Below are positions 33,801-42,236 of a DNA stretch of 64,000 nucleotides, piece after piece (positions within the stretch are counted from its first letter, which is position 1; each line of letters opens with the position of its first letter). The translations under genes and the position numbers were made by a program. The notes under the pieces were generated by a model. That model was given only the letters and a program-made list of their open reading frames with translations. It made no database searches and had not been told where the DNA came from. This stretch comes from Brachycybe producta (taxonomy: Eukaryota; Arthropoda; Diplopoda; Playtdesmida; Andrognathidae), in NCBI GenBank assembly GCA_036925085.1, contig JAUPFP010000036.1:1798001-1862000 (forward strand). The letters run 5' to 3'.

Positions 33801-36800
33801 GTACCTGTTCCAGAAGCCCTTTACAATTGTGACGGATCACCACGCATTATGCTACATGAAAACTGCAGCACGTCTGGAAGGAAGACTTGGTCGCTGGCAG
33901 CTGCTAATGCAGGAGTACGACTACAAAATCATCTACAAAGAGGGGAAACTTCACATCGAAGCCGATTGCCTCTCGAGATATCCAGCAGGAGTGCCTGTTA
34001 ACTGGAAGGCCATCCCAGAAGCGGAAGACCTAGATGACAGTGTGATCTTTAATGTAACCTTACAATGGGATTGGAAGGTGGAGCAAAAATTGGACCCAGA
34101 GATTTTGAAGATTCGTGAGGAGTTGCGTAGCCAACCAGAGTCACCTCTTCATAAGTTGTTTTGCGATTATGACAACAAGTTGTTCGCTTGTGTGTTTCAC
34201 GGAAGTTCCGTACCCACACTCGTGAATGTGGTTCCAAAACATCTCATCCCAGAAGTAATGAGATTATGCCATGACGAGCCGGATGCTGGTCATGAGGGAC
34301 AAACTAAGACCTGGAATAGAGCCAGGCAAAGATTTTATTGGAATAACATGAAGCACGACATATTCGAATATGTGCGCTCATGTGAGATTTGTCAATTACA
34401 CAAGCTGGGTACGGAGAAACCTGAAGGGTTCCTTCAAGAAATGCCCATTGGAAAGCCTTGTGATTGCTGGGGAATGGATTTCATTGGACCATTAGTACCG
34501 TCGGTTGGAGGAAACAAGCATATCTTGTTGGCAGTCGATTACGCCACTCGATATTGCGTTGCTAAAGCAGTGAAAAGCACAACCGCACTAATCGTAATGA
34601 ACTTCCTAGCAAAAGACGTGAAGAGAATCTTCGGGATACCAGAGAAACTCATTTCGGATCGAGGGACGCCGTTTGTTGCGAAGAACACTCAAGAATTCTT
34701 GGAAATAAACAAGATAGAGCACGAAACAACAACTGCCTACCATCCGCAAAGTAATGGTCTCGCCGAAAGGACGAATAAAAGCATTATTCAGACTATGAAA
34801 AAGTATCTGACTCCTGCGAAGAACCAGACTGATTGGGCAACGAAACTGGATGAAGTTTTGGAATCGTACAACTCATCTGTACATTCATCCACGAAGTTTA
34901 CGCCGTACAGACTCATGTTTGGGAGGGAGCCCAGAACTAAAGTAGACACCTTAGTTCCAGAACGACCAGTTATCGTGGATAACGAGGCAGGAAACCTCGT
35001 GGACGTTCGACAACAGGCGGAAGAACGCCAAGAAGAAGAACTAAGAACAGCCAGGGCGAACCTGAAAGCAGCACATGATCGTCGAAAGAAGTACTACGAC
35101 CAAAGGCATAAGAAGCCTTATGAGTACCAAATCGGACAGAAAGTACTTGTACGAGACATGCGAATCAGGCCTGGACAGAACAAGAAGTTCTTAACGAAAT
35201 GGAGACAGGGATATACGATTGTGTCGAAAGTATCGGACACCGTATACCGATTGAGTTACGAGAATCGAGCTGGAAGATTAGTGGAAGACTCTGTAAACGT
35301 TGCAAACCTGAGACCACTATATGAGACTTACCAAAAGGACGGACCCAATGTTCCAACGACTGGAGACACCCTGGAGTCCATGGGTAACTCATCGCCAGAA
35401 GAATCCGAATCGGAACCTGTAAAAGAAAAAGAAATGACAGCGTTTGTCAAGAAGAAAAACTTACCTTCGCGTAAGAAGAGATGTTGTGGACACTGCAGAT
35501 GCCAAAATGCTTGGATCGAATCTTCTGAGGATGAAGAAGAAATTGAGATAATTACGAAAGCAATCCGAAAGCATTCTGACCGTAACGTCGAAATTAGAAG
35601 AAAAATGGCAGCAGACGATAACCAGCAACAATTCTCATACTTACCTGGCGAAGATGCGATGAAATTCACCAGAGAATATGGTAACAAGACGAATTTTACC
35701 ATGGAAACCATTGGATTTGTTGAAGAAATCAGCGAAATTCCTGAAGAAACGATGAAAATCGACGAAAAAGATGTAAATTCGCCGATGGAATTTCAAATGG
35801 AGGTGAAAAACGCGGAAGTTATCGATGAAACAACAAAAATGGACGATGATATCGATGCTAGTGACGCCACAGATGGAAATGACGTCCCAAATGAGGAAGT
35901 AAACAGGGAGCGGTCAATGACGCTACCAAGTATGGAAGAAACACGTGGGCGGAGGGATACATTCAGTGAAATGTCTACTAGCCTCGCACCACTATGGATC
36001 CGGGTCCTATTGTTTATCTTCTTCACAACTGACAGTTGTGCCCATGTGCTATCCACATGTACCGGCACTATTTTTTGGCATCTTTATCATATCCTAGACT
36101 TCTTTACCGTTATCGGCCATTTTTCGAAGCGTTATCGTTTTTATTTGGATTGTTTCACGAAGACATCGAGTAAATTTTCTTTAATCGCGAAAAATATCGG
36201 GAGTTTTATTTTGTTTGTGCAAAACTTCAACAAAGAGAACAAGGAAAAATCTAAAGATGGATCGAAAGAGGTAAGAAGGAGCCAAGAAAAGCATGTGAAT
36301 TTCGGGCTCCGAGATCCAAATACTTTTCCTTTGTCTTTTTCGAAAAGAAGTACGACTATGCAGTCGCCGTTGGAGAATCTCTACGAAGAAGTGGCCACTA
36401 CCAGGCAGGGTTGGGGTCACGGTGTCCGTGGGCCCACCTTGCAGGGTCGTGCCCACAAAAGAGGACGATATTTTGAACGGCAAAACGAAATCAGACCAAG
36501 CTCCATCGTGCCGATAGAAGGCGGATCCAAGCTGATCTTCGATACAGCAGCAGTGGCGCTGGAAAAAGAGATCGAAGATGGATTATGGGACCATGCGATT
36601 GTTCCAAGCCTGACTGAGCAACAAAAGAAGCGGCAGTCGGAAAAGATTCTGCCAGGAGTCGTCGGGGCCGGTCAGCCCAACTTCTTTAACGCCATCAGAC
36701 CCGGAGAGTTTGCTCCCGGAGGCGCAGAACCAAAGAACTGGGGCAAAGAAGGTGATCCAAACGACACCAGCGAGTGGACCCCTGCGGATTGGGAGCGCCA

Positions 36801-38499
36801 CGGTCGTAGGAACAGACCACCCGTACCACACAGAAGTCTTAACGAAATATGGAACGAGAGGGGAGAGTATGTCCGCAAGAGTGCGGCCCTCAAGAAGGCA
36901 GAAAGGGCCTACATGGAACTGGTGGAGCCGGCTGCAGCAAAAGCAAAGATCGCTGCGCCTACCCTCAAACGACCAGTACCACTCACCAGCCCACCTGTCG
37001 CAGAAGTCGCTCCCGTCAAGATTTCGGAGCGGAAGAAAAACAAGCCAAGTAAGAGGCATCGAGATGCCAAGCGACGCCGTGAGGAAGGGCCCACGGAGTC
37101 CGCTGTGGCCCACCTCCAAGAGAGACAAGTGGTAGATCGCCCAGATACTGGACCAGTAGTTACGATAGAGCAAGAGATTGCGGAAGAGGACCGAGACGTT
37201 CTTTATATCGACGACGAGATGATAGATCTCCTCGAGCCGGCAGCAGAAACTGCGAAACCCGCCAAAGCCTACGTAAAGCTCCAGATCGCGAAGGGGCAAA
37301 TGACCACCCAGAAGATCGCCGTCTCAAACGACCCGAAGGGAGACTACAACGAGCAGCTGAAGTTCTTAATAGACGTTGCAGTCGAGTACCATCTTCGAGG
37401 ACTCGCCCTGGTCGATCAAGTATATGAGACATTTGATGGGGAACGACTAGTGTTGTACGACAGTAGAATCATGAAGTACCGGGATGCTGCTCTTCCAATC
37501 GTGATCGGGAACTCAAGCCTCACAGAAGACCTGTTGATTCGCGGAGTTCGACGCTGGAGGCAGCCAAGACCTCTCGTCGAGCGAAACCGAACCAACAGAG
37601 GCCTGAGGACACAATTACGATCGGAGGTCCGCAGTTTCTTCCATCAGGCACCCAATGGATCTGTCACACTAAAAGACGTCTGTCCCCGGACGACAGGAGA
37701 AATCTATAGCGACGATGTCCCGATGAAGCAGCCAGCGACTACTGCCAGGAGCGATATGGAAGCTCCTGGGAGTCCTAGGGCTTCCATAACGTCTCCTGTG
37801 ACCATCGAAGCTGGATCAGGAACCAAAATGAAGACGACCGACGAGCCCAAGATAGAACCAAGTCAAGCGACAGGGGCCATACCGAAGAGACCAGTAAAGG
37901 AGCGCCTGGGGTCTGTAGTAAAGACTCCAACGGACTCCATGGAGACTTCAGGCCCCAGGAACATCGCGCATCCACACCGGAGTACCAGAGGAGATGAGAC
38001 CACGCTGAACAATCTCTGTGTACACTGGCAGCGAAAAAGGACGCCGAGACATCAGCTTTACTTGGGGCTCTTCGAATGGGATGAGACACCGCCAAGAAAC
38101 CGTATCCCGAAAGGTCCGAAGACCTTTCTCATCGGACTGGTTGTCTGCAGCCGGCCCACCATCCTCGTCATCGCTGTAGAGCACCGAGACATCATGGTCT
38201 TTCATTACGAAGAAGACATCAGAATCCGGGAGGTCGAAGACGGAATCATGAAGTGGACACGCACTTTTCTACAGTGGAGTCAGCAGGCCAGCATTCGCCT
38301 GACAGGACGTCCCGTACGCTGTCCGCATTTTCATGATGATCGACCCCACCTATTATTTGACGCTGCCACTAGCTATGCGGAGGGTCGCAGGAGCTACCGA
38401 CAGTGCAGAGGGTCATCGGACGCTGCCATCATCTTAGAAGGAGCCCTCCGAAGAAGTCCCGAGAGTCCTGCCAACGGATGGGCTGAAGCGGAATATTAG
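30805..38499 (+). CDS. pol: Pro-Pol polyprotein fused in frame to ORF3, element 1
   Basis: A single open frame entered by -1 frameshift. Residue numbers here count from the GTG at 30814. Residues 1-300 are a poorly conserved linker with in-frame tandem duplications (105-bp and 48-bp units). An aspartic protease follows with D329-S-G. Reverse transcriptase has YRFCVDYRKLNAI and catalytic YLDD at 791-794. RNase H shows TDACGYG with D940. Integrase has the HHCC finger (H1153, H1160, C1190, C1193), catalytic D1222, D1282 and E1318 (D-35-E), and a GPY/F-like C-terminal module (KFLTKWRQGYTIV). A cysteine cluster (RCCGHCRCQ, about residue 1555) and an acidic stretch close pol at about 1597. No stop separates it from ORF3 (1598-2561). 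No chromodomain seen. All catalytic residues are present. Confidence 0.93.
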   Translation, partial: LERVAVKRGLPPFKNGKPSGKRQNRNETAIANSRNIVDKALLGGNRGVSEATNVTKTRRNAGAPKRPCDLDTQGLPEQSSELLVGISNVATTRPKAGAPKRPCDLDTQGLPEQSSELLVGITNGKRQRNSRKYKKLRKDTGRRGEIIEEIFPEPIIWSPTKAMVVYANSLEEAKRIVEAMETGVNQDRIEGETQQNSAVPVGIEGRTQQNSAACIPGISNVAQEIPQDVTSNVIASGKAETDAKKSKKAIVNAAIGRGDDTSRIPANSEVIESVEVGDLLRSRACCRKSVEITVDSLLTSCELIEVGDTTPDESVAKITIQVDGTPVRFLADSGTGFTILSGTMAKEYGLRYGPIRNAPALGAVGGVPIKVLGQLWPTFELNGKQVTARMLIIDGKREALLGRDLGAAFDLIISMKTSKIYFANEMFYEGTRELLKKGSARSSLPWNFFKELKEEGCAQNSHLDNSYAIKAREESCVKAQGRITLNPGQALNLKVAAGRIIEENEVLMIETNDSLFNRKGIVVASSVLQGNGTSQLEVQLLNTTLESVGIGDRETIGHFELLEELEEEQACKVSEEENFRDIGEAPVDFEREIQLGPELTDDQREELTILLKEFQPIFAFSSKDLGATNLTKHKIETGDNLPVRDTLRRCGPGERIVIDETLEEMKKSGVVRPSKSPYASPIVLVKKKDGSYRFCVDYRKLNAITKADTYPLPRIDDALDSMRGACYFATLDMKSGYWQFEMEESDIEKTAFTSHRGLFEFVRMPFGLRNAPATMQRALDILLAGHKWETCLVYLDDIVVFGRTFEEFLERLRTILDLLRTANLKLHPMKCFFGFQEVKYLGHLISPDGIRPDPDKVVAIKNFPVPDNVTAIRSFLGLAGYYRKHVPGFANIAKPMSDLTGKDIPFEWSVDCENAFRTLKNMLSKSPLVAVYDPKAAIFMHTDACGYGIGAMLYQKSEDKRRKEIIGSVSRVLRDAEKNYSTTDKECLAVIYGVTKFRPYLFQKPFTIVTDHHALCYMKTAARLEGRLGRWQLLMQEYDYKIIYKEGKLHIEADCLSRYPAGVPVNWKAIPEAEDLDDSVIFNVTLQWDWKVEQKLDPEILKIREELRSQPESPLHKLFCDYDNKLFACVFHGSSVPTLVNVVPKHLIPEVMRLCHDEPDAGHEGQTKTWNRARQRFYWNNMKHDIFEYVRSCEICQLHKLGTEKPEGFLQEMPIGKPCDCWGMDFIGPLVPSVGGNKHILLAVDYATRYCVAKAVKSTTALIVMNFLAKDVKRIFGIPEKLISDRGTPFVAKNTQEFLEINKIEHETTTAYHPQSNGLAERTNKSIIQTMKKYLTPAKNQTDWATKLDEVLESYNSSVHSSTKFTPYRLMFGREPRTKVDTLVPERPVIVDNEAGNLVDVRQQAEERQEEELRTARANLKAAHDRRKKYYDQRHKKPYEYQIGQKVLVRDMRIRPGQNKKFLTKWRQGYTIVSKVSDTVYRLSYENRAGRLVEDSVNVANLRPLYETYQKDGPNVPTTGDTLESMGNSSPEESESEPVKEKEMTAFVKKKNLPSRKKRCCGHCRCQNAWIESSEDEEEIEIITKAIRKHSDRNVEIRRKMAADDNQQQFSYLPGEDAMKFTREYGNKTNFTMETIGFVEEISEIPEETMKIDEKDVNSPMEFQMEVKNAEVIDETTKMDDDIDASDATDGNDVPNEEVNRERSMTLPSMEETRGRRDTFSEMSTSLAPLWIRVLLFIFFTTDSCAHVLSTCTGTIFWHLYHILDFFTVIGHFSKRYRFYLDCFTKTSSKFSLIAKNIGSFILFVQNFNKENKEKSKDGSKEVRRSQEKHVNFGLRDPNTFPLSFSKRSTTMQSPLENLYEEVATTRQGWGHGVRGPTLQGRAHKRGRYFERQNEIRPSSIVPIEGGSKLIFDTAAVALEKEIEDGLWDHAIVPSLTEQQKKRQSEKILPGVVGAGQPNFFNAIRPGEFAPGGAEPKNWGKEGDPNDTSEWTPADWERHGRRNRPPVPHRSLNEIWNERGEYVRKSAALKKAERAYMELVEPAAAKAKIAAPTLKRPVPLTSPPVAEVAPVKISERKKNKPSKRHRDAKRRREEGPTESAVAHLQERQVVDRPDTGPVVTIEQEIAEEDRDVLYIDDEMIDLLEPAAETAKPAKAYVKLQIAKGQMTTQKIAVSNDPKGDYNEQLKFLIDVAVEYHLRGLALVDQVYETFDGERLVLYDSRIMKYRDAALPIVIGNSSLTEDLLIRGVRRWRQPRPLVERNRTNRGLRTQLRSEVRSFFHQAPNGSVTLKDVCPRTTGEIYSDDVPMKQPATTARSDMEAPGSPRASITSPVTIEAGSGTKMKTTDEPKIEPSQATGAIPKRPVKERLGSVVKTPTDSMETSGPRNIAHPHRSTRGDETTLNNLCVHWQRKRTPRHQLYLGLFEWDETPPRNRIPKGPKTFLIGLVVCSRPTILVIAVEHRDIMVFHYEEDIRIREVEDGIMKWTRTFLQWSQQASIRLTGRPVRCPHFHDDRPHLLFDAATSYAEGRRSYRQCRGSSDAAIILEGALRRSPESPANGWAEAEY
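30985..31167 (+). repeat. In-frame tandem duplication in the pol linker
   Basis: A segment of about 78 bp (GCTGGAGCACCGAAGAGACC onwards) occurs at 30985-31062 and again at 31090-31167, a period of 105 bp or 35 codons. The frame is preserved. The same duplication is in element 2, so it predates both insertions. Confidence 0.85.
35605..38499 (+). CDS. ORF3, unknown protein downstream of integrase, element 1
   Basis: 964 codons if it starts at the ATG at 35605, which has a strong context (A at -3, G at +4). I do not recognise it. Seen in order: an acidic N-terminal region of about 120 residues; a hydrophobic stretch around LAPLWIRVLLFIFF and HILDFFTVIG (about residues 125-160 of ORF3) that could be a membrane segment; then a long soluble part, proline- and charge-rich, with a basic NLS-like cluster (SERKKNKPSKRHRDAKRRRE) and a conserved block SLTEDLLIRGVRRWRQPRP. 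I see no furin-like site, fusion peptide or heptad array, so an envelope role is not supported. It could be made as a Pol fusion or from a spliced RNA. Confidence 0.7.
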   Translation: MAADDNQQQFSYLPGEDAMKFTREYGNKTNFTMETIGFVEEISEIPEETMKIDEKDVNSPMEFQMEVKNAEVIDETTKMDDDIDASDATDGNDVPNEEVNRERSMTLPSMEETRGRRDTFSEMSTSLAPLWIRVLLFIFFTTDSCAHVLSTCTGTIFWHLYHILDFFTVIGHFSKRYRFYLDCFTKTSSKFSLIAKNIGSFILFVQNFNKENKEKSKDGSKEVRRSQEKHVNFGLRDPNTFPLSFSKRSTTMQSPLENLYEEVATTRQGWGHGVRGPTLQGRAHKRGRYFERQNEIRPSSIVPIEGGSKLIFDTAAVALEKEIEDGLWDHAIVPSLTEQQKKRQSEKILPGVVGAGQPNFFNAIRPGEFAPGGAEPKNWGKEGDPNDTSEWTPADWERHGRRNRPPVPHRSLNEIWNERGEYVRKSAALKKAERAYMELVEPAAAKAKIAAPTLKRPVPLTSPPVAEVAPVKISERKKNKPSKRHRDAKRRREEGPTESAVAHLQERQVVDRPDTGPVVTIEQEIAEEDRDVLYIDDEMIDLLEPAAETAKPAKAYVKLQIAKGQMTTQKIAVSNDPKGDYNEQLKFLIDVAVEYHLRGLALVDQVYETFDGERLVLYDSRIMKYRDAALPIVIGNSSLTEDLLIRGVRRWRQPRPLVERNRTNRGLRTQLRSEVRSFFHQAPNGSVTLKDVCPRTTGEIYSDDVPMKQPATTARSDMEAPGSPRASITSPVTIEAGSGTKMKTTDEPKIEPSQATGAIPKRPVKERLGSVVKTPTDSMETSGPRNIAHPHRSTRGDETTLNNLCVHWQRKRTPRHQLYLGLFEWDETPPRNRIPKGPKTFLIGLVVCSRPTILVIAVEHRDIMVFHYEEDIRIREVEDGIMKWTRTFLQWSQQASIRLTGRPVRCPHFHDDRPHLLFDAATSYAEGRRSYRQCRGSSDAAIILEGALRRSPESPANGWAEAEY

Positions 38500-38525
38500 G
38501 TTACGGAAAGTGAACCGATTCTTCA

Positions 38526-38928
38526 CAAGTATCGCCTGTATACTTGTTCGTTCGTTTGTTTTAGTATTTTAAGTATTATATTTATACTTTTTGTATTTTG
38601 TATTTTTAATGCACGTTCGCATTTATTTTTATAGACCGTTGTCTAGAATTTTTCGTAGTTTTTAAGGCAATTGCCTGCGTTTTTATAGAAGTTTTTATAT
38701 TAGGGGATTATCCCTTTTGTAATTTGATAGGCTTTCGCCTATTTGTCAATTTTTAGAATTGCTTTTAATTCCAAGCGGGAATTTTTAAAATAGCGAGATG
38801 CTATTAGTATCACGAGTTGTGATTTTTAAATTTTATCATCCAACGGGATTATAATTTTTATCGTATAGATTTTCATACCAACGGGTATTTTCAATAGTTA
38901 ACTTTTTGAGAGTACAGGGACGTACTCT
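38526..38928 (+). other. Hairpin array in the 3' untranslated region, element 1
   Basis: About 400 nt between ORF3 and the 3' LTR contain at least thirteen consecutive short palindromes separated by T-rich spacers: 38526-38546, 38571-38589, 38609-38622, 38632-38645, 38665-38676, 38702-38715, 38727-38742, 38767-38783, 38790-38804, 38809-38823, 38838-38849, 38875-38888 and 38909-38928. Stems are 4-7 bp and loops 4-7 nt, several of them AACG or GAGNT. The last is AGAGTAC, loop AGGGAC, GTACTCT. Confidence 0.8.
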
Positions 38929-38938
38929 TAAACTAGTT

Positions 38939-38944
38939 GGGGGG
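38939..38944 (+). other. Polypurine tract, element 1
   Basis: Six G residues directly before the 3' LTR TGTAAC, preceded by AACTAGTT. This is where plus-strand DNA synthesis would be primed. It is short for a polypurine tract but identical in element 2 (47040-47045, minus strand). Confidence 0.6.
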
Positions 38945-39793
38945 TGTAACGAATTCACCGTTTGGAATTCGTCCGTTTTTGTAAACACCCTGTAATCAAG
39001 TTGTATCGATGAAAGGTTCTCACCTCATGCTTGGGGGTGGCCGGGAGGTCATTACGACGATGACTCCCTGCCCTCCAAGATGAGAAGAATAGCCCAAAAG
39101 TACTACATCGATGGTTAATAGGATAGATCCTAGAAGAACCATCGATGCAGAACTTTTGGACGTGAGAATCTTTACAAATTGTTAATAGGAGGATGATCGT
39201 ACATCCTTCTGTATTGTTATAATTTATACATCTTATAGATGTTTTCGTTTTCTTGTCAAGTGATAGTTCACTTCTAGGTCCAAGTGTGTCCAAGAGACTT
39301 GGACACACCTGGAGCCTTTGTTATCATAATCAGATGTTTGTATTGTATTTTGAGTATAAATACAAGAGGTTGTAGATTGAGAGGACAGATCGGATAGATC
39401 AGGCAGATCGGACAGACCGTCTTTATGCTTAAGACCGATGCGATATCTCTCAATCTACAGGACTCTCTGTTTATTGAATAAAAGAGCATTTTCATCATAC
39501 GAATTCAATGTGTGGACTCAGTCATTTTATGGGAGTGGGACTTAGGATTATAGCCGCCACGTAGCCGATGTTTCCACCGGACAACGAAGTCTCCAGCAGC
39601 CGAGTGTAAGACGACATCTCTACAATATTCTCTACCACAGGTCTCCTGAGGTACCGACCCTTGTGTCCCTGGTGGTTAAGTGTGCAACACAGGAGCCAAT
39701 AGACCGAAAGACTTAATCATCAACATCCATTCGACACTTCTAGATGGCTAGTAGAGATCTCTCTACTAACCCTACGGAAACGGGGATGTTACA
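38945..39793 (+). repeat. 3' LTR of element 1
   Basis: 849 bp, identical to the 5' LTR except 39282 (A for G). It ends with a copy of the first codons of gag, followed by the target duplication ATAA. Confidence 0.95.
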
Positions 39794-39797
39794 ATAA

Positions 39798-42236
39798 TTT
39801 AAAATTATATTTTACAATCAAACCATTATATTATAGTACCATAACCACTCCTATATTTTTTTTAAAAAATAGTTCTTCAAAAAGAAGAAGAGAAAAAATA
39901 AATAACATTAAGTGTGGTTTACACCTAAATGTGTTTATTATACACCTTTGTGACAAGATGAAATACAAGCAACTTAAGATGTGTTTTATATACAAACTCA
40001 TTTTCGAACTCTCCATTAAGTCTAGGTTTCAGAAGACCAATACTAATACCTCGTTTCCACTAGAAAAATTAACTAGCTGCAGTTAAAATTGCTAACCACA
40101 GTTAATTTTCTAGCGGTTACCAGGCACATACTGGGTACAAAATGTTAAAATCCTAAGTTGGCCAAATTCCGGCATCTTCACTTCGCAATCTGCCTCTTAA
40201 GGAAGCGAAGCGAGTCACAACAATTAGCTAAATTTCTTCATTATAAATATAGCACCAAACATGTAAACACGTTTGAAATTTAGGTCGATGTTAAATTTTG
40301 GATAAATGTTAATTTACACTTCACAGTTACGACGGGCTCTCGAGGGCCGCCCAACTTTGATAAGTTCCCAAGGGTGTCACAGTTTTTCTCTGCCTAATTG
40401 CCTTCTTAGTTTTGAAAGACTCCAGGAGTTACACCGTTTTCACAGGTTTTCAGGGCCCTACTTCCAGTTTAGAAAGAGAGTAATGGGGACTTCACAGTTT
40501 CGACAACATCCTGGCATCCTACACAATTTCGAGAGGCTGCTGTCGGATTGTTTATCCAATAACTTTTTTTTAATTTTCAACTAATATGGCTCAAATTTTG
40601 TACAAGCATAGTAGTTTATTATGTTGTTAGCAACTAGCTTAAATTACAAAAGTGTGTTATAGTTTTAAAAGTACGCATCCTTAAACAAAACGCATGTTCC
40701 GTGTACCGATCAGTAGGGTATAAAAGTTGATGTTTGGCGCACCGGCGCCTAGAAATAAAATATAAAGTTTATTTTGAAAGGTAACAACATGAAAATTACC
40801 ATTAAGTGATTGAACTACCAACTTCTAGTTTCTAAAACACTTTCAAGTTTCTCCAGAAATACTAAATGTAAGAATTCGGAAGGGCGTTTACACACTTTAA
40901 AACCACCTTAAGTTTATTTTTAACAAAAAATACAGATAAATCGAGAAAAAAAATCATTTATATTCAAATGGTATGGGAGGTTATGTGCGTCATTTACATT
41001 TTTCTCACAGCAAAACCTCTTCTTAGCTTTGGGGTCCTACCCTACACATTTCAAAACAATTTTCACATATAACTTAAGCATTATATATTTTTTAAAAGCT
41101 CCATAATTTGCATTTTTCTTTTCTCTATATTCATAAAGGAATACAGAGATGATGATTTTAGTTTGTACATAATAAATAACAGGCTTCATTTTGAACTTTT
41201 TCGATTATGTATATCAGTCAGTAGTTTGTATTGTATTTTTACACTTTATTCCTTCCTTTCTTCGTAGCTTCTTTTTTTGTAGTTAATGTTAAAAGCTTGA
41301 AATTGCTGATTGTTTGGCCATTCACTTTAATAATAATGAATACAACAACTCCATTAACAGAACAGAGAGAAATAATCATCTTCATTTTTGACAAGTGATT
41401 TTTGGCAGTTTGATTTTTCTCTCTCTTAACCACTTTTCTCATCATCATCATCATCATCATCTCCGATAGAAATCAAAAACTTTCTAATAACAATCATTTT
41501 TTTAAAAAATATATATATATTTAAAAAAATGTAGCCATAAGGGATAGCGCAACACACAAAAAAAATCCCTACCTGTAAAAATGAATTTCAAACAGATGCT
41601 GTTTACCACAAACTGAATTGAAAACAATGAACATATCACTTTTTTTAGAGGTTAAATTGCTTAAAATTCACAAGTCTCCCCCTCCTCACCCTCTAAACTG
41701 TTTAAACATTGGAGAGATTGGACAGTTTGAATTGGTTTGACTTGAGTTCTCACCGCCTTTTTTTTTTGTGTGAAAGGACACTTTAAAGAAACTTTTCATT
41801 CATGTTACTTGTTAATTTCAAGAGTCAAAACATAAAAAAAGCTTATAAGGAGGAGAACGAGAGTAAAGTAGTAACACCTGCCATAATGATGTTGATGATG
41901 ATGAAATAATAGCTAGCCCCTCCCCTTCCCCCTCCATTTCTTCCAAAATGTCTAAACACCCTGGCAAGTTGCAACAAACCTGAACCATACTCGTCACTGT
42001 CGATGTGCCACTAATTACAGGGGATGTTCCCAAATGTTAACTGCTAGGCGGCTATGCAAGTCACCGAGAATGAATGATTCCATTAACAGAACAGACACCC
42101 CCCCCCCCAAAAAAAAAAATCAACAAAACATCGTGAATGACGCCAAAAAAAATCTCACTAATCTGTACTAGTATACTACAAACACCTTAAGTCCAAAACC
42201 AATAACATGCCTTGTGTTACCTATTAGATCTATAAG
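39798..42236. other. AT-rich stretch with repeat J copy 9 and a GC-richer patch
   Basis: A small palindrome around CTGCAGTTAA/TTAATTTTCTAG lies at 40053-40130 next to a CCTCGTTTCCACTAG end-like motif. A GC-richer patch at 40310-40550 carries repeated CACAGTT..GAC and CAGG words, and its 92-aa ORF has no recognisable domain. A copy of repeat J lies at 40757-40912. (CAT)n lies at 41439-41460. No gene is supportable. Confidence 0.45.
40757..40912. repeat. Palindromic repeat J, copy 9 (right half)
   Basis: Runs from AAAGTTTATTTTGAAAGG through CTTCTAGTTTCTAAAACAC to the terminal AAAACCACCTTAAG. The left arm is absent. Confidence 0.55.

Larger units (their letters stand above)
28315..39793 (+). 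mobile_element. Ty3/Gypsy LTR retrotransposon, element 1 (full length)
   Basis: An 11,479-bp element bounded by 849-bp direct LTRs that begin TGTAAC and end GTTACA, with a 4-bp target duplication ATAA (28311-28314 and 39794-39797). The internal order is gag, protease, reverse transcriptase, RNase H, integrase, then an extra ORF. RNase H before integrase defines the Ty3/Gypsy order. The LTRs differ at only one position that I can find (28652 G, 39282 A), so insertion is recent. No frameshift or stop breaks gag or pol. GC content is clearly above the flanks. I do not assign a clade. Confidence 0.95.

Noticed and set aside
36583..37299. 238-aa minus-strand ORF under ORF3
   Set aside because: It is the antisense shadow of the long plus-strand frame. 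No recognisable domain, and its extent follows the GC-rich sense ORF.
35605..38499. ORF3 as a retroviral envelope
   Set aside because: It has the envelope position, but I found no signal peptide at its start, no furin-like site, no fusion peptide and no C-terminal membrane anchor. The single hydrophobic segment is near the N terminus.
40306..40584. 92-aa ORF as a gene
   Set aside because: No domain or start context, and the DNA shows internal word repetition. Left as non-coding.
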